Source: Asterochloris sp. CNOR1
Taxonomy: Eukaryota > Chlorophyta > Trebouxiophyceae > Trebouxiales > Trebouxiaceae
Reading direction: 5' to 3'
Assembly: GCA_963969365.1 (NCBI GenBank)
Contig: OZ017755.1
Location: 682,001-746,000 of the forward strand
DNA length: 64,000 nt
Positions 1-13,110 of this stretch are shown here, in pieces (positions within the stretch are counted from its first letter, which is position 1; the number at the start of each line of letters is the position of its first letter). Below the pieces are notes generated by a model, which saw only the letters and a program-made list of their open reading frames with translations, ran no database searches and was not told the DNA's origin. Made by a program: the position numbers and the translations under genes.

Positions 1-3000
1 ACCACTGTGGATTCCCGCACCAACAGCATGGTGTCCCGGGAGAATCTGGACTCCGTTCTTGTGAGTGTAGCGTCAAGCGCTGTTCCTCGCTTGCTGCACT
101 CTGCACGCTGAAATCCCTCTGCATGCTGAGCGCCCCACTGCTTGCTTCACAGCACTGGTAGCTCAATGGCCTGCTTGCTTGGGGCCAGCAGCGTCCCTGA
201 CATCAGGTTGGCAGGCAAGCAGGGCTGGACTGGCCTGGCAAGTGCCGATTTTCACAGATGGACGCTCAATCTGCTGCCTGCACTGACCAGCCGTTGCATG
301 CCGGCCAGGCAAATCCACATGTACTGCTTGCCCTTTGGCTCTGGCACAGCTCTGCGCTGCACCGCTACCTGCTTATTAGCATGCAGTACGCCAAGCTCAA
401 AGGTGTCCCCTGGCTGCCTCTGCAGAAAAATAGGATTGGTTTGAAAGGCCCCATGGCCACCCCCATTGGCAAGGGCCACCGCTCGCTGAACCTGACCCTC
501 CGCAAGGAGTTGCAGCTGTACGCCAATGTGCGCCCCTGTTTCAGCGTGCCAGGCTACAAGACGAGATACGACAATGTCAACCTGGTCACTATCAGGCACG
601 TTTCCGCATTGTATTGGCAGGGGGCAGATGAGCCAGGTTCACAGAGGGCTCAGCGGCACCCGTGTGCCTGTTGTGCAATGCATGGTGCTGGATGACAGCT
701 GTCATCGATTGTGTAGTATTCTTGGCTGCAACATGTCACCATGAGTCATGCCTCCTGCAGCAGACATGACTGCCAGTTGGTCTTCATGGGGCTTGGTGGG
801 GCTGTGCACTGTCACCTAGCTGCACAAGCTGGGCCTGCTGAAGCGAGCCTCTCCAGCTGTCCAGGGGTAACGCTTGCAGGCTGGCCGGCCTAAAAGAATC
901 CTGGGAGGGGTGTGCAAGGGAAGCAGCATGCATTTGCGCCTGATGTGGAGATGTGATGCAGATGATTCATCCCGGGCAAGAGGGTCCCTTTGCAGGAGAG
1001 CAGCTGAAGTGCAGGCACACCTCCTGCAGGGGTCACACTGGGGGTGTAAATGCTCAGGGAAGACACAGAGGGTGCAGCAGGAGAGTGCATGTGCCCTGGC
1101 TGCAGGGAAAACACAGAGGGTGAGTACAGTGGGCTGGAGCATGAGGTCATCCCCGGCGTGGTGGAGTCTCTAAAGGTGGGCCTGACTCTGAGGCTTTGCT
1201 GGGCCTGAACCCTCAGGTGTGCTTGCTTGGCTGTGGCCCTCTCTCGGACAAAAGCAACAGCACCTGGCCGTCCCCAAAACAGGCTTCACAGAAGCCTCGC
1301 TGGATGGGACCTTTACGTGCTGCTCTATGTCATCACGTTGGACGTGTGCAGTGCCTCAGCTTGGAGCTGGGAAGGCACAGGACAGGCTCTGAACCATCTG
1401 GACCTTCCCCGCTGGTCACTGTGCGGGTTGCCAGCACCCATGTCGTGGCCCACAGTCCTCCTAGGCACAGGACAAGTTTCTATGCATGCCCCTGCAGATT
1501 ATCACACGTGCAGCCAGCACCCGCGTGGCCGAGTATGCCTTCAAATATGCTCAGGACAACGGCCGAAAGAAGGTGTCAGCCGTGCACAAGGCCAACATCA
1601 TGAAGCTGACGGATGGGCTGTTCATAAAATGCTGCCGAGAGGGTGCGCCTGCATTGCCCTTCCCCTTAGCCTGCACGACTGTACGGCCTGCCACCCTCTG
1701 CTTTCTGTGCTCTGAATCTGGTCCCCGGGTCTTGTTGCCACTGTCTGCCTTCAGACGTGCCCCACACCAGCCTGCACGGCTTACGTATGCTGCTATGGGC
1801 GCAGCACATTGCCCGCACCTGGGTGTGACTTGCTGTGGGCTTTGCTGGACGCACTTGGGTATCATGCTCTTTCTGCATGCAGGTATCAAAGTCTGTCGCG
1901 CAGTAGGTACTGACATAGTGCTAGCTGCCCTGCGTAAAAAGGAAGTCACCCCAACATTCAGACGCAAGAGATAATTGTAGCCAGCATACTCAATGCAGCA
2001 AAATATGCGTGTGTGCACCCCTAGGGTGCAAGTGGACTGATGAATCCGGCACACTGGGATGACAGCTGGGTGCAGACAGGGCCCTGCTCTTTGTGATGTC
2101 CCCAGCCGCCGCCTGATGTGCTGTGCCTGCAGCAGTCTCAATCACATCTGTCTGGCTCGCAGAGAAAGAGGAGCTTTGGGAGCACTGCTGCTGACTGCAG
2201 AAGTCTGGCTCCAGTGTGAGTGCACCAGTCTGAAACAATGCTCCCTGCCCTGCAGTGAAAGAGAAGTACCCGGACATTGAGTACCAGGAGCTGATTGTGG
2301 ACAACGCCTGCATGCAGCTGGTGAAGGACCCCTCCCAGTTCGACGTGCTGGTCATGCCCAACCTGTATGGTGACATCATCAGCGACCTGTGCGCAGGCCT
2401 GGTGGGCGGGCTGGGGCTGACCCCCAGCGGTAACGTAGGTGAGACCTGGGGAGGCTGTGGCTGCCCAGTACCCAGGAGGCAGCACCAAGGCTGCTGCCCA
2501 TGCTGGTAGACTGCTGTGGGCATGCAGCCAAGCATTGTGCATCAGCAAGGATTTCGTGTATTGGCCTGGGTAGCAGCTGGGGCCGATGCCTTTGTGTAAT
2601 GTAGGTGATACTGTGTTGCTTAAACATGAGGTTGTGCCTGGGAGCCAGCTTGGGATCATGGCAATGGTGAACAGTGTGCTGGCCATCTGCAGCATTCCTG
2701 TTAGCGCCTGCATTGCTCTCTTGCTGCCTGCATTGCTCTCCTTCTGCTCAGCTATGCAGATGCATCTACACAAAGCAGCAAAGATCAGCAATGGCACACA
2801 CTGGGAGCACGTGCACACGCTGTCGGCTTGGCAGGGCATGAGCTGCGGCTACATATTTGGAGGCGGTATGGCGCTGCTGCCTAGTGTGAACGAGCATTGT
2901 TGGCTACACAGCCAAAGCATTGCACATGAGCAGGGATATGGTATGCTGGCCCGTTGGATTCTGTGTTGCGCACCGACCATTTCTTCGAGGGCCCAGCTAC

Positions 3001-3689
3001 AGGCACGGCAGTCTCCCACCCCTTGCCAGTCACAGATCAGGCTTCCCTGCCTGCTGTCTGCCTCTCAGGTTGAATTGGAAGTGCTATTGCCTTCCCTAGG
3101 CTCAGGGACCAGGCCTGCCACAGCAAGTGGAGGGCTTGAAGCAGGGCTTCTATGTGACCTCTCCTCAGCCCTGCCATCACATGGTTGCAGGCGCTGGCGG
3201 TCTGGCGTTGATGGAGGCAGTGCACGGCACAGCCCCTGACATTGCCGGCCAGGACAAGGCCAACCCCACGGCCCTGCTGCTCAGTGGTGTCATGATGCTG
3301 AGGCATCTTGGCATGGCAGCACATGCAGACAACATTGAGAAGGCCGTGCTTGAAACCATTGCAGCCGGCAAGTTCAGGTGAGTCCACAGTCTCGCCTGGG
3401 GCGTGATCAACGTCTGATCGTTCCTGCTGGGCATTGCTCTGCAAAGTCTCTTCTCCAGTCTGTGCCCTGCCATGCTGAAACTGGTTTGGGGCAGTAGCAG
3501 TAAGGCACACCAGTCACCCCGGTGTGTCATCTGGTGTTGCATCAGCCAAAGCTGCCTTTGCCCCACAAACCTTGCAGGGCAGCTCCTCAAGCCTTGCTTA
3601 CAACTCGCAATGCCTGCAGGACTCGTGACTTGGGTGGCTCCACGTCCACAAGCGACTTCACCAAGGCCATCCTGGACCGCTTGAGTTAG
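1..3689 (+). CDS. IDH3: NAD+-isocitrate dehydrogenase catalytic subunit (5' partial)
   Basis: Mitochondrial TCA enzyme that oxidises isocitrate to 2-oxoglutarate with NAD+. Seven exons with consistent phases: <1-60, 426-595, 1106-1175, 1498-1642, 2256-2438, 3191-3377, 3620-3689 (stop TAG). Readable blocks, in order, are [19 protein letters not shown], the substrate loop [20 protein letters not shown], the catalytic Lys region [10 protein letters not shown], the metal-binding [30 protein letters not shown] and the C-terminal [15 protein letters not shown]. These match the plant catalytic (IDH-V/alpha-like) subunit rather than the regulatory one. The N-terminus and targeting peptide lie before base 1. 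Intron 2 starts with GC (596-597), not GT, which is required to make R-E-N across the junction. A TGTAA signal sits 85 nt after the stop. Convergent with the methyltransferase gene. Confidence 0.95.
1053..1080 (+). repeat. echo of IDH exon 3 start inside intron 2
   Basis: The stretch containing GGAAGACACAGAGGGTG is a near copy of the start of exon 3 (about 1103-1128, GGAAAACACAGAGGGTG), about 48 nt upstream. The copy lacks the TAC codon that follows in the exon and is not needed for the reading frame. Confidence 0.7.
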
Positions 3690-3773
3690 ATCAGAATGAA
3701 GTGTGGAAGCAGAGCTGGCTGCCGCGACCACTGTTGCAGCAAATGTATGAGTGCAGCTGTCAAGGAGGCCAGG

Positions 3774-3778
3774 TGTAA
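3774..3778 (+). terminator. TGTAA poly(A) signal of IDH gene
   Basis: TGTAA lies 85 nt after the IDH stop codon. TGTAA is the usual chlorophyte polyadenylation signal; function here is inferred from position only. Confidence 0.5.
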
Positions 3779-3868
3779 CACACACAGCAGACAGTTCAAC
3801 AGGTTTTCAAGATGCACATCTGGTGCACAAACGACAGACAAGGTCTGCAAACTAGAGACGGGCTCGGG

Positions 3869-5080
3869 CTACTGAGACTGCTGACAACTGAGCTCTCTGA
3901 GCTCCTCCTGAAGAGCCGCAATCTCTCGCCTTACGGGCTCTGTTTTGCGCATCCTTTGAAGAGCATCCAGTTCTGACTCAAGCAGCGCCTGCAGCCAGGA
4001 CAAGGGGTTGTGAGCAGCGCTAGAAGACAGTGTTTGCAGCAGCTTGAGAAATTGACGGTGCCAGCCTTGTGACCAACATCAGCATGGGGCAAGATGCCCT
4101 ACAGCCTGCTTTCACTGCGGCAGGGCCTGCCCACCTGCTTTCTGATCGCTCTGCAGCACCACTGTCAGGCCATAGCTGGTGCTGTCCTGTGCAATGCAAC
4201 CAATGGAGTAGAAACCAGCAGCTGACGCCATTTCCTGGTATGTCCCAAAGCTCTCAGGGAAATCGTGCTGGCTGACATGCTCCACAAGGCTTTCACGCTC
4301 AGCCACACTGGCGTGAGTCCACGAGCGCACTATGGGGAGGAAACACTCCATGAATTGTTCCCTGCACTAAATCTCGCCGTGTGCGTCAATGCTGGACCCA
4401 GAAGGGAAGCAATGGGGCCTGGTCGGAGCAGCAAGGGCCTCTAGGATGCCCTGAGATGAACAATCATCCTGACCTGGTCTGCCCGGGATGCCTGAACGCA
4501 TCTATCACACAGAGCAGGCCTGAACTGGGCTTGAGAGCCCTGGCAGCCTCGTTGAGCAACCTCTGCTTGTCCTCCAGGCTCAGATGGTGGACAGCAAAGG
4601 ATGCCAGGATGACATCTGCCTGTCCTGCCTCCAGCTTGCTGACGAAGGATATCATGTCCTGCTCAACAAGTTGGTGCTGGGCGCCAGCAGGCAGCACAGC
4701 AGGAATGGTCTCCTGCTGAGCCACCTGAAGAGCGGCTGCTGACAGATCGACGCCTGTGCTAGCAGAGTGTGGAACTGGAACTTGTGCAGCGTCAGCTCAG
4801 CACAACTCAGCACCTTGGGCGGCCACTCACCCATGTATGAGCTGAGATCCACAGAATTAGGGCTGCCTGGCTCGCTTAGCAGCTGGAGGGCATTGCCCTG
4901 ACCACAGCCTAAGTCCACAAGGCGGATGGCCTGCTTGGGATACCGCTGATTCAACAAAGTCCGCAGGGGTGCGAACAACTCCTCGTGCTTTAGGTGACCC
5001 CCCTTTGTAACAGCTTGATAAGCCTGCCACTGCTCTTTGAAGATCGTGGTAGCCTCAGAGGGAGGTGCCGTCGCTAGCAT
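3869..5080 (-). CDS. class I SAM-dependent methyltransferase
   Basis: Four exons with consistent phases: 5080-4831, 4753-4474, 4361-4135, 4065-3869, giving about 317 residues. Start: an in-frame TGA lies just upstream (5101-5099) and the first in-frame ATG is 5080-5078. The AdoMet fold shows motif I as LVDLGCGQGNALQLL, post-I as GVDLSAAALQVA, then ADVILASFAVHHLSLEDKQR (the acidic/VHH loop of methyltransferase domain 25/11-type enzymes) and a core-ending LCVIDAFRHPG. The C-terminal exon is strongly helical with a likely coiled coil (ALLESELDALQRMRK, REIAALQEELRELS). The substrate cannot be told from sequence. No clear targeting peptide. Its first exon lies against, or slightly under, the 3' end of the next gene upstream. 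Confidence 0.85.
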
Positions 5081-5134
5081 CCTGAGAAGGCGCAGCAATC
5101 ACGAGATATATCTGCTGTTGACTCGATGATGAAT

Positions 5135-6006
5135 TTAGAAGCCCCACCTGGTCAAACACATTGAAATCCTCTGCCCCTGCCCCACCCCTCCACTGCCCTC
5201 AAGAACCCACATGGGAATGGTCTCACCCGTCGCTGGGCAGGCATCGGCGGCAGTTGCCCCTGCGGTACGTCCGGCTGCATGGGCACCAATCCTGATGCTG
5301 CCTGCTCAGCAGCTTGCAGGGCCATCTCCCGCTCCCGCAGGCTTCTCCCAGTGCCCTCTGCCACCTTCATCGCCATGTGGAACACTCCATAGACACCGAT
5401 GGCAGCCACCGCCACCGCTCCAAGCGCTGCACACAGTAAGGCAGCCATGGCAACTGAGGCAGCTTCACTTTAGCAGTCGTGAACTGCTTCTCACGTGCCA
5501 GGCCGTGCTCATCACCCAGTCCTTGAATGCCATCACAGCGGCAAGGCAATAATCTGGCAGTGTGAAGCAGACGTAGCCCTGCTCACCGCCAGCCCCCATG
5601 ATGCCAACAGCTGCAAAGGCAGAGGGGGGTTCCCCATCGCCCTCCTGCCCTGCAGCACCCTGGCCGCCCTGTCCCCTCCCTTGCTGTGCCGCTGCTCCAT
5701 TTTGAGCCTGTGATGGGCCAGGACCTGCACCAAGGTTTCACCTTAGCTTGTGAGACTTTGTGCCAAACATGAGGGCGTTCAATGGTCATGTGAAGCATTT
5801 GCGCAAGTTCATGAACGATGCTTGCTATCTGAGCAGCGTGCATCATGCTCCACACCCCCAGAGCACATCAGTCAGCAGATAGAGCCCGGCTTTGTGTCTC
5901 AACAGCACAGGATGCTTGAATTACCTGCACCTGCTGTGCCTTGATGCCTGCTCAGCATAAGTGCATGCCTGGCCCTGGCATTTCTGGCGCTACTTGAGGC
6001 CAGCAT
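5135..6006 (-). CDS. small single-span organelle-type membrane protein, hypothetical
   Basis: Reconstructed exons: 6006-5931 (or to 5925), 5724-5587, 5426-5227, then 5168 or 5172 onward. The N-terminus MLASSSARNARARHAL is rich in Ser/Ala/Arg with no acid, like a transit peptide. A Gly/Gln-rich linker follows, then a hydrophobic span AFAAVGIMGAGALGAVAVAA that is only seen when exons 2 and 3 are joined, then an amphipathic helix with SLREREMALQAAEQAASG and a Pro/Gln tail. The last splice is ambiguous: using cag at about 5173 ends the protein at 5135; using the next AG keeps the frame open as DFNVFDQVGLL to a stop at 5055, overlapping the methyltransferase start. No family recognised. An alternative is a shorter protein starting at the ATG at 5448. 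Its ATG is 136 bp from that of dynein IC1 on the other strand. Confidence 0.5.
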
Positions 6007-6142
6007 GCTGCAGATTTGAGCTCTGTCTTGTTGGCAATATGGGTTGAAGAGATCCCCGGAACAAGAGAGGTTAAAGAAACCCTCTCCATCTTGGGCTCAG
6101 CAAGTTTTCCGTGCTGCTGGCTGTGACGGCGGATTGGCAGCC

Positions 6143-9100
6143 ATGCCAGGCTTCCTGAAGGTAGTGCACCAATCTGGTTGACTGTAATGTCGCTGGTTGT
6201 TACTAGGCATGCAAACCTTGCATGGCATGCTTGCAGGGCTTTGGCCGTAAGAAGGAGAGCTCTCCAGTGAAGACTGCAGTGCCGCCGGCAGCGCCTGCTG
6301 TCAGGAACACAGAGTCGCCTGTGCCCCCACAAAAGGCTACCAAGTTTGGAGATGAAGCCTTCGTTGCAGTGAGAGCCTGTGCAGGATGGAGCAGAACGCT
6401 GATTCCCGTTGGCAGCTGGAGATTAAATACTGCCTTGTGACACAGCTTTTACACAGGCTCTTTGACAGTTCTGACTGTTGGCAAGTGATCGCAGCTGTCT
6501 TGCCTGCAGCCTGCAACCCAACAGCAACACGTCCTGCACTGCCCTGGCGGCTTTTGGCTAAGGAAAGGCTTCTGATTGCTGCTGTGGCACTTGCTGCCGG
6601 CCATCAGGCTTGTCGAGAAGACGCTGCTGGCACCATCCCGCACATGCTTCAGCCTGTGTCCTGCAGCCCGGCAAGGAGGTGGTACGGCCAGACAACCAGC
6701 TGCAGCTGTCAGAGAAGGACCTCCAGGAGGAGATAGCCAAGATGCTGACGGCCAACAACCCAGCTGCCCCCAAGAACCTGGTCCGCTTCAACATGAAGGT
6801 ACGCAGGCACCTATGCCTAGGACAGCACCCTGCAGTCACAACAGGGGGCTGGCTTGCTGCGCTGGGCTCCACACAGTGCCTTGTCAGATGGCACATGGCA
6901 CTTTTCAGCTGGTCACTGTGCCAAGCCCTTCCATTGCCAGGCAAACGCCATCCAAGAGCTTGGCAGAGTCACCCAGGACTGTACAGCATCCAACAGCTGG
7001 CCACTGTGAATCGTACATCCTTATTGCATGCAAAGTTTTCTTGCCACCTGCTGGCAAGCGCGCCATTGTTCTTTCACCTCTGCTCATTTGGGCTGCAGGA
7101 GCGCACCTTTAAGAGCGAGCCCATGGTGGAGCAGCTGATGGTGCATTACTCCACAGATGGATTTCTGCTGCACCGCGGCAGCGAGGAGGCAAGGCGCCAG
7201 CTGGAGGCTGAGAAGGCTGCCGATGATGCAGCCAACCGGTTCCAGGCTGAGGTGGGGAGCAGAAGGGGGTGTGGAAGGGCTGGAGTGGCTTGCTGCACCT
7301 CTCCGGCGCAGATGCACTGCTCCACTGTATGCAGCATCTGGGAGGCAGAAGGCTGCATTAGCTCAGTGTCTGCTGCCTCCAACTGCTGCGGAGGCATCGC
7401 TCCTGCACCTGCAATGCCTGGAAGGCAGAAACAGGGTTCGTGTTGTGGGCTGCTCTTGCTGGCTGCAAAGGCACTGCCAGTGTGCTTCAGACCTGTCGAA
7501 GGCGGAGTGGCTGCAGCGCCTCATCAGCGTTGCGCCTGGCCACTGTTGACACATTTCTGGGATATGGGTGGTGCGGGGCAGAGCTGCAGATGGCTGGCCG
7601 CAGCACTCCAGCAGACTCAGTCTCACTACAAAGCCCCTGCTGCAGGTGGACAAGGGCCGCAAGGACAAACGGGAGGAGGGCACAGACGCAGATGGCCCTG
7701 ACGACAGCCGCCAGCTGCGCAACCAGTTCAACTTCAGTGAGCGGGCGGCCCAGACCTTCAATTACCCCATGGTGGACCGGGGGACCACCACGGAGCCACC
7801 ACCCACTGCCAGCATGACTGGCACTTGCAATCAGGTAAATGCAGGGTGCTTACAGGGGTGAGCCCTGGGACCGCATGCAAGGCACCATGCTGCTGCTTGT
7901 CGCCGGCGTGTCAAAGGGCACCTGCAGTATGGTGAGTTTGTGAGGACAAGCAGCGGCGCGCTATAAGAAGCCAGCCTGGTTGTATGGCATGCCGCACCCC
8001 AAGCTGGGCAGGCAAACTACATGCACAGACCTGCTGTCCACATGATATTGCCTGCTGCAATGGGAGGTGTACACTGCTTTCGCGAGGTCACGCATGCAGC
8101 ATGGGCGCATCCCATTTGAAGACCATCCAGGTCCTGTGTTGTGCCTGCTGCAGTGGGAGGTCTATGATGCCTACATTGAGGACCAGGAGCGTCAGCGCCA
8201 GCAGGAGGAGCTCAACCGGCAGAAGGCGGCTGCCAAGAAGGGGCCAGCTGCTGTCGACAGCAGTGCCGGGCCCCACAGCGAGGACCAGGCCAAGGCAAGC
8301 GGCGGGGCTGGTGGTAGCACTGCTGTGCCATGGCCCTCTCAGCTTTTGCAGCCTTCAGTATGAATGGCCTGAGTGGCGGGCTGGCGGCAGCCCTGCCTCG
8401 TCGCGCCCTTCCAAGCTTGTGCGGCTTGTGCTAGCCCATCCAGCACTTGCTCATACACATGGTAGGTCGGGCTGGCAACATTGGGGCCTGGACTGCTGCA
8501 AGCCGTTCATCCTGTGCATCTCCATCTGCCCAGCTGCCCCTATGGCAGGCAGGCCAGTTGCATCTCTGACAAAGCAGTCAGCATCCTGCAGGAAGGCCCA
8601 TCCGCAGCCCTGGCCACGCCAGCACTGTCGCGGGCAGCGCGGGTGCTGGAGCGCATGGAGAACCAGAATCTCCACAGGGAGATGGCAATGGACTTCAAGG
8701 TGCGGCATAGGCCTCCAGCCAACCAGGGAGGGGTGTCAACAGGACAGGGCAAAAGCTATTGAACAGCTTGTCCCAGCAGTCACGTGAAAGGCTGCAGACC
8801 TTGCCCTAATCGTCGTGCAGATCGTTTTGCAATGCCTACAATGGCCCGCCTGCATTCTGAGCCGGCACAGCTCATTAGTCTCAGCAAGCCCAAACCACCT
8901 GCCGCCGGAGCCAGTCTGCAGGGATCGCTTGTCAGCCTTACAACTTTGTCCCAAGCTGCTGCTGCTGCTTGCACGTAGTCTCACCATGGCATTCCAGCAG
9001 TTCCCTGGCGTGCTGCTGCTGTCTGCTGGCAGTACTGGCAGAGCAGCACATGCTCCGATGAGCTGGCTGCCGGCCGCAGGGCAGAATTTTGTCACTGACC

Positions 9101-12100
9101 AATCACAACATTCACAGTGCTGTTGCTGATCAGCAGTACGATGCTGCTTCTTGCTGCCTGCCTGCAGTACTGGGATGACATTGCGGATCAGTTCCGCCAG
9201 AGGGAGGGCACCCTGCTACCCCTGTGGCGCTTCCAGACAGAGCGCTGCAAGCGCAAGCACGTTACCTCCCTCTGCTGGAATCCGGAGTACGATGACCTCT
9301 TTGCTGTGGGCTATGGCAGCTTTGACTTCCTCCACCAGAGCACTGGCATGGTGTGCTGCTACAGCCTGAAGAACACATCTTACCCAGAGTACGAGTTTGC
9401 CACAGAGACAGGTGGGTTCTGAGGCTGCTGTTTGCTGTGCCTGGCTTGATGTACCACCAACACCAACGCTGCGCATGTGCTGGGGCAAAGTGGCTGTAGC
9501 CCTGGAGGCCAGCCATGCACCAGTGCTGAGGGCTCCCACGACTGACCTGTCTGCTTGCTGGTGTCCCCTGATGGCTCCCCATGCATGGGAGCAGCCAGAC
9601 AGCTGGGTAACAGCTGCAATCCCTGGCTGGCTGTAGGTGTCATGTGCTTGGACTTCCACCCACAGCACGCCAATCTGCTGGCAGTGGGGTGCTATGATGG
9701 CAGCGTCAGTGTGTTTGATGTGCGCTCGGCATCAAACAAGCCGATGTACAGGCAAGCCCTTCCTCTACCCTGCATACTTTTCAACTTCAGGCCTGCTGTC
9801 CACTCTTCAGATCAGCCTGCGGTATCACTGCAGCAAAGTCCTGCCCATACTGCCAAACACTGCTTGGAGCAGCTTTTGTGACCACCAGCACCTGCTGTGC
9901 CAGTCTGAGACAGCAGCTGGGTGACTGATGCCGCCAGATGGGCACCTGTAGGTCCACAGTGGTCACTGGCAAGCACACAGACCCAGTGTGGCAGATCTGC
10001 TGGCAGGAGGCAGACATGCAGAAGCAGCTGCAGTTCTTCAGCGTGGCCAGCGATGGCAGGGTCACACTGTGGACGCTGGAGAAGAGCGAGCTCACACATC
10101 AGGTAGATGGTTGGCTGAGCCAGCAGATGCAGGGCTTGGTGCAGCATATGGACACGCCTGTGGAGGCTGCAGAAGCACAGGCCCACCAACCAGGTCATGG
10201 GTTCAGCTCATCAGTGCAGCAGGTGCAGTTATGTTGGCACAGCAGCTGCTGGTACACTTTGGGGCATGCCTGTGGACGTTGGAGAAGGGCTTACTCCACA
10301 GAGTGGGCGGAGCTGACCCAGTCAGGTCAACTGGTCACGCGGGCCCAGCCCTGTGCAGAGCACTGTCTGCCAAAACGAGGTACTGCCAGGCAGTCACAGC
10401 GCACCACCAGGCAGCTCTAGGGTCGGGCACCGCACTCATTGCCCAGAGGGCGTGCTGGAAGTGGGGCACAGCCGCGCACATCCTGTGCTGGCCTCTTCTG
10501 CGGTGTATCTGCGATACATGACCTGTCAGGTCACTGATCTAGCCTGCTGTCCAGGTGGGTTCCAGGCTGCCTTACCTGCGTCAGTCTTATCCAGCATTTC
10601 GCAACAGCTTGCAACAGCCTGAGACCCGTTGCGTGCTGCTGCCTGCAGGAGATGATGATGCTCAAGCTGGACGGTTTTGCAAATGGAGATGACGTGTCAG
10701 GGCCTGGCAGCCTGGCAGGCGGCTGCTGCTTTGACTTCAAAAAGGCGAGCACAACACTGAGGGCTCTGGCCTCACCTCCCTGTAGCAGCCACTGCGCCCT
10801 GCAACCTGCTGTCGCCGTGTCGCTGCACCCCAAGAGACGCGCTGAGGGCCCATGCCCTGCCATGCAGCTTGCTGCACACCTAATGCTGCGAAAGAGCCGC
10901 CTGCTCACCAGCTCCAAGATGCTCCAGCTTGTAAATCTGCCCATGTAGAGCAGATGCTGTGCAGGCCCAGGACCATCTCTTTGTGGTTGGCACCGAGGAG
11001 GGCAGAATACACAAGTGCTCCAAGGCATACAATTCAGAGTACTTGCAGACCTATGCAGGTAGGGGCTAGAAGTAGCACTGTTGCTCATTGCTGAAGGTCA
11101 TGGGAGCAGCCGCCTCGTGAGCCTGTGACCAGCTCAGCTTGGGCTGCAATCCTGGCTGGATGGCTGCATGAAGCAAGAGGACTAGTGGACACATTGAAGC
11201 CCTGACTCGGCGATGCAGGCCAATGCACTCACATTTCTGTTGGTGCACTGCAGTCTGCTTGGCCATGTCAGGCACATAGTGCCACCCTGCTCTGTGCCTA
11301 AGATGGTTGGGCGCTCCGGCCTGCTCAGCAGGCCACAGGAAGCTTCAGTGCTGGCAGCACATGCTGTCATTTCATCCATGCAGGGGCCACATTGTGACCC
11401 AACTGTACACACATCCTGGCGTGGCTGTGCACAAGCTGCCCCTGCCATCAAGTTTGAAGACGTCAAGCAGGCCTCTCAGCTTGCCCCTGCAGGCCACAAG
11501 ATGGCAGTGTACGCTGTGAAGTGGAACCTGCTTCACTCGCGCGTGTTCCTGTCAGCCTCAGCTGACTGGAGTGTGCGCTTGTGGGACGGCAACAGGACAC
11601 AGCCAGTCATGACCTTTGACCTGGACAGCCCTGTTGGGGATGTGGCGTGGGCACCCTACTCTGCCACTGTCTTTGCCGCAGTGACAGATGATGGGAAGGT
11701 GCGGCCAGGCGTGCATGGTGCTGCAGGCCAGCCTATTCTGCGGCTCTGCAGGCGTCAGGCAGGCATTGCCTCACAGCATGGTGTGCCCTCATGCAGCAAC
11801 TTAGCCAGAGCTGAGAGGTGAGGCAGCATCAGCTGGAGGACAATCTCAGGCTGGATAGCGGCGCAGCTCTTGGAGAGCTGCAACACCTTGCTGGCGTCAC
11901 TCTGCTGGCATCTCGTCTACCTGCAGCCCACTGAGCAAGCAGCACTTGCAGCAATTCCAGCCTTGGTTCTTGAGGCTGGCCAGAAAGGGTTCAGCGCAGC
12001 GCAGCAGTGGCAGACAGATTGCCACAACATGTTTCCAGCCACACCACCTGAGCAGCAGAACATGAGAATGAGCACATCTATGCACAAAGGAGGGATCAGC

Positions 12101-12830
12101 CTGAAGCTTTCCTTCTGAGCTGGACTGGACTGTGCCCCTGTTCAGGTGCATGTCTATGACTTGTCAGAGGACAAGCAGCGCCCGCTGTGCAAACAGAAGA
12201 TTGTCAAGAAGGCCAAGCTGACCAAGATGGCCTTCAACCCCAAGCATCCCATCCTCATTGTGGGCGACGATCGGTGAGGCAGCACCGACCTGCCTGCCGC
12301 TCTTGAGTGAAATATTCAACTTCTGCTGCACATCACCTGTGAGGGGCTGCCACCGCGCTGCTGCATGGGCTGCTCAAGATCGCTGTTCTACTCCTGCTTA
12401 GCAGCCTGCTAGAAGGTCTGCCTGTCTCCCCTGTTCTGCTCTGCAGTAGGCCTGATCTGCAGATCTGGGGGAACCCTCTGCTGCTGGCCTCATGAATGTT
12501 CCTGGCACTGACACCTGCCAGCTAGATGTGGCCCCAGGCATTCTGACTTCCCAGCACCGATGCAGGGGTTGTGTCTGCTGCTTGAAGCTGTCCCCAAACC
12601 TTCGAAAGGCCTTGAAGCCGTCAGCAGAGGACAAACAGAAGGCAGACATCCTGGAGGTGCGCTGGGTCTTCATGCCCCGCACTGCATTTTGCATGTTTGT
12701 TGTCTCTCTGTTCATGCAGCTTGGAGAGTGTACCCTTGCTTTGAGTCCCCTGTGCTCCTGTCCACAGGTTGCCAAGCTGGACAAGGTCATTGCAGTAGCA
12801 CTGAAAGGGGATATGTCGGCTGAGGCTTGA
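6143..12830 (+). CDS. DNAI1: outer-arm dynein intermediate chain 1 (IC1/IC78, ODA9; DNAI1)
   Basis: WD-repeat intermediate chain of the axonemal outer dynein arm, which links the heavy chains to the doublet microtubule. Sixteen exons: 6143-6160, 6237-6368, 6667-6798, 7099-7251, 7646-7834, 8154-8294, 8592-8699, 9168-9411, 9637-9751, 9952-10102, 10649-10744, 10965-11058, 11493-11698, 12146-12273, 12566-12656, 12768-12830. They add up to 686 residues, close to the Chlamydomonas IC78 length. The charged N-terminal half has [18 protein letters not shown]; the start of the propeller reads [20 protein letters not shown] then [18 protein letters not shown], diagnostic for IC1. WD blades include [35 protein letters not shown] and [17 protein letters not shown]. 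Introns 6, 9 and 11 begin with GC (8295, 9752, 10745). Presence implies a flagellated stage. Confidence 0.96.
8048..8077 (+). repeat. echo of dynein exon 6 start with dead acceptor
   Basis: GCCTGCTGCAATGGGAGGTG in intron 5 copies the exon 6 junction about 93 nt downstream (8141-8170, GCCTGCTGCAGTGGGAGGTC). The AG of the acceptor has become AA in the copy. Confidence 0.75.
10263..10302 (+). repeat. echo of dynein exon 10 end in intron 10
   Basis: TGTGGACGTTGGAGAAGGGC repeats TGTGGACGCTGGAGAAGAGC of exon 10 (about 10068-10087), about 200 nt downstream. The encoded LWTLEK core is shared. The gene model does not need it. Confidence 0.7.
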
Positions 12831-13110
12831 GCAGCTGCTGCCCTCTGTACATCAGTCCAAGCTTTTTCAGAAGTCACAGCGCTCAGGATGCTAAGTCTCC
12901 CTCTCTTCCTCCTGCTCCACATGCATGCTGCTTTGCAAATTCAACAGAGGCGCGGGACTGCACTTTGAGCAGCTTCCCAACATGAACAAGTCATAGGCTG
13001 ATTGGTCAGCAAAGAAGCATATCAAGAAGTCAAGGCAGAGCCACTTCGCTGTGTTGACCATCGGCTGAAGACACTGCAGCCAGGCTGCCTGTTGTGTCAC
13101 TGGGGCGCAT

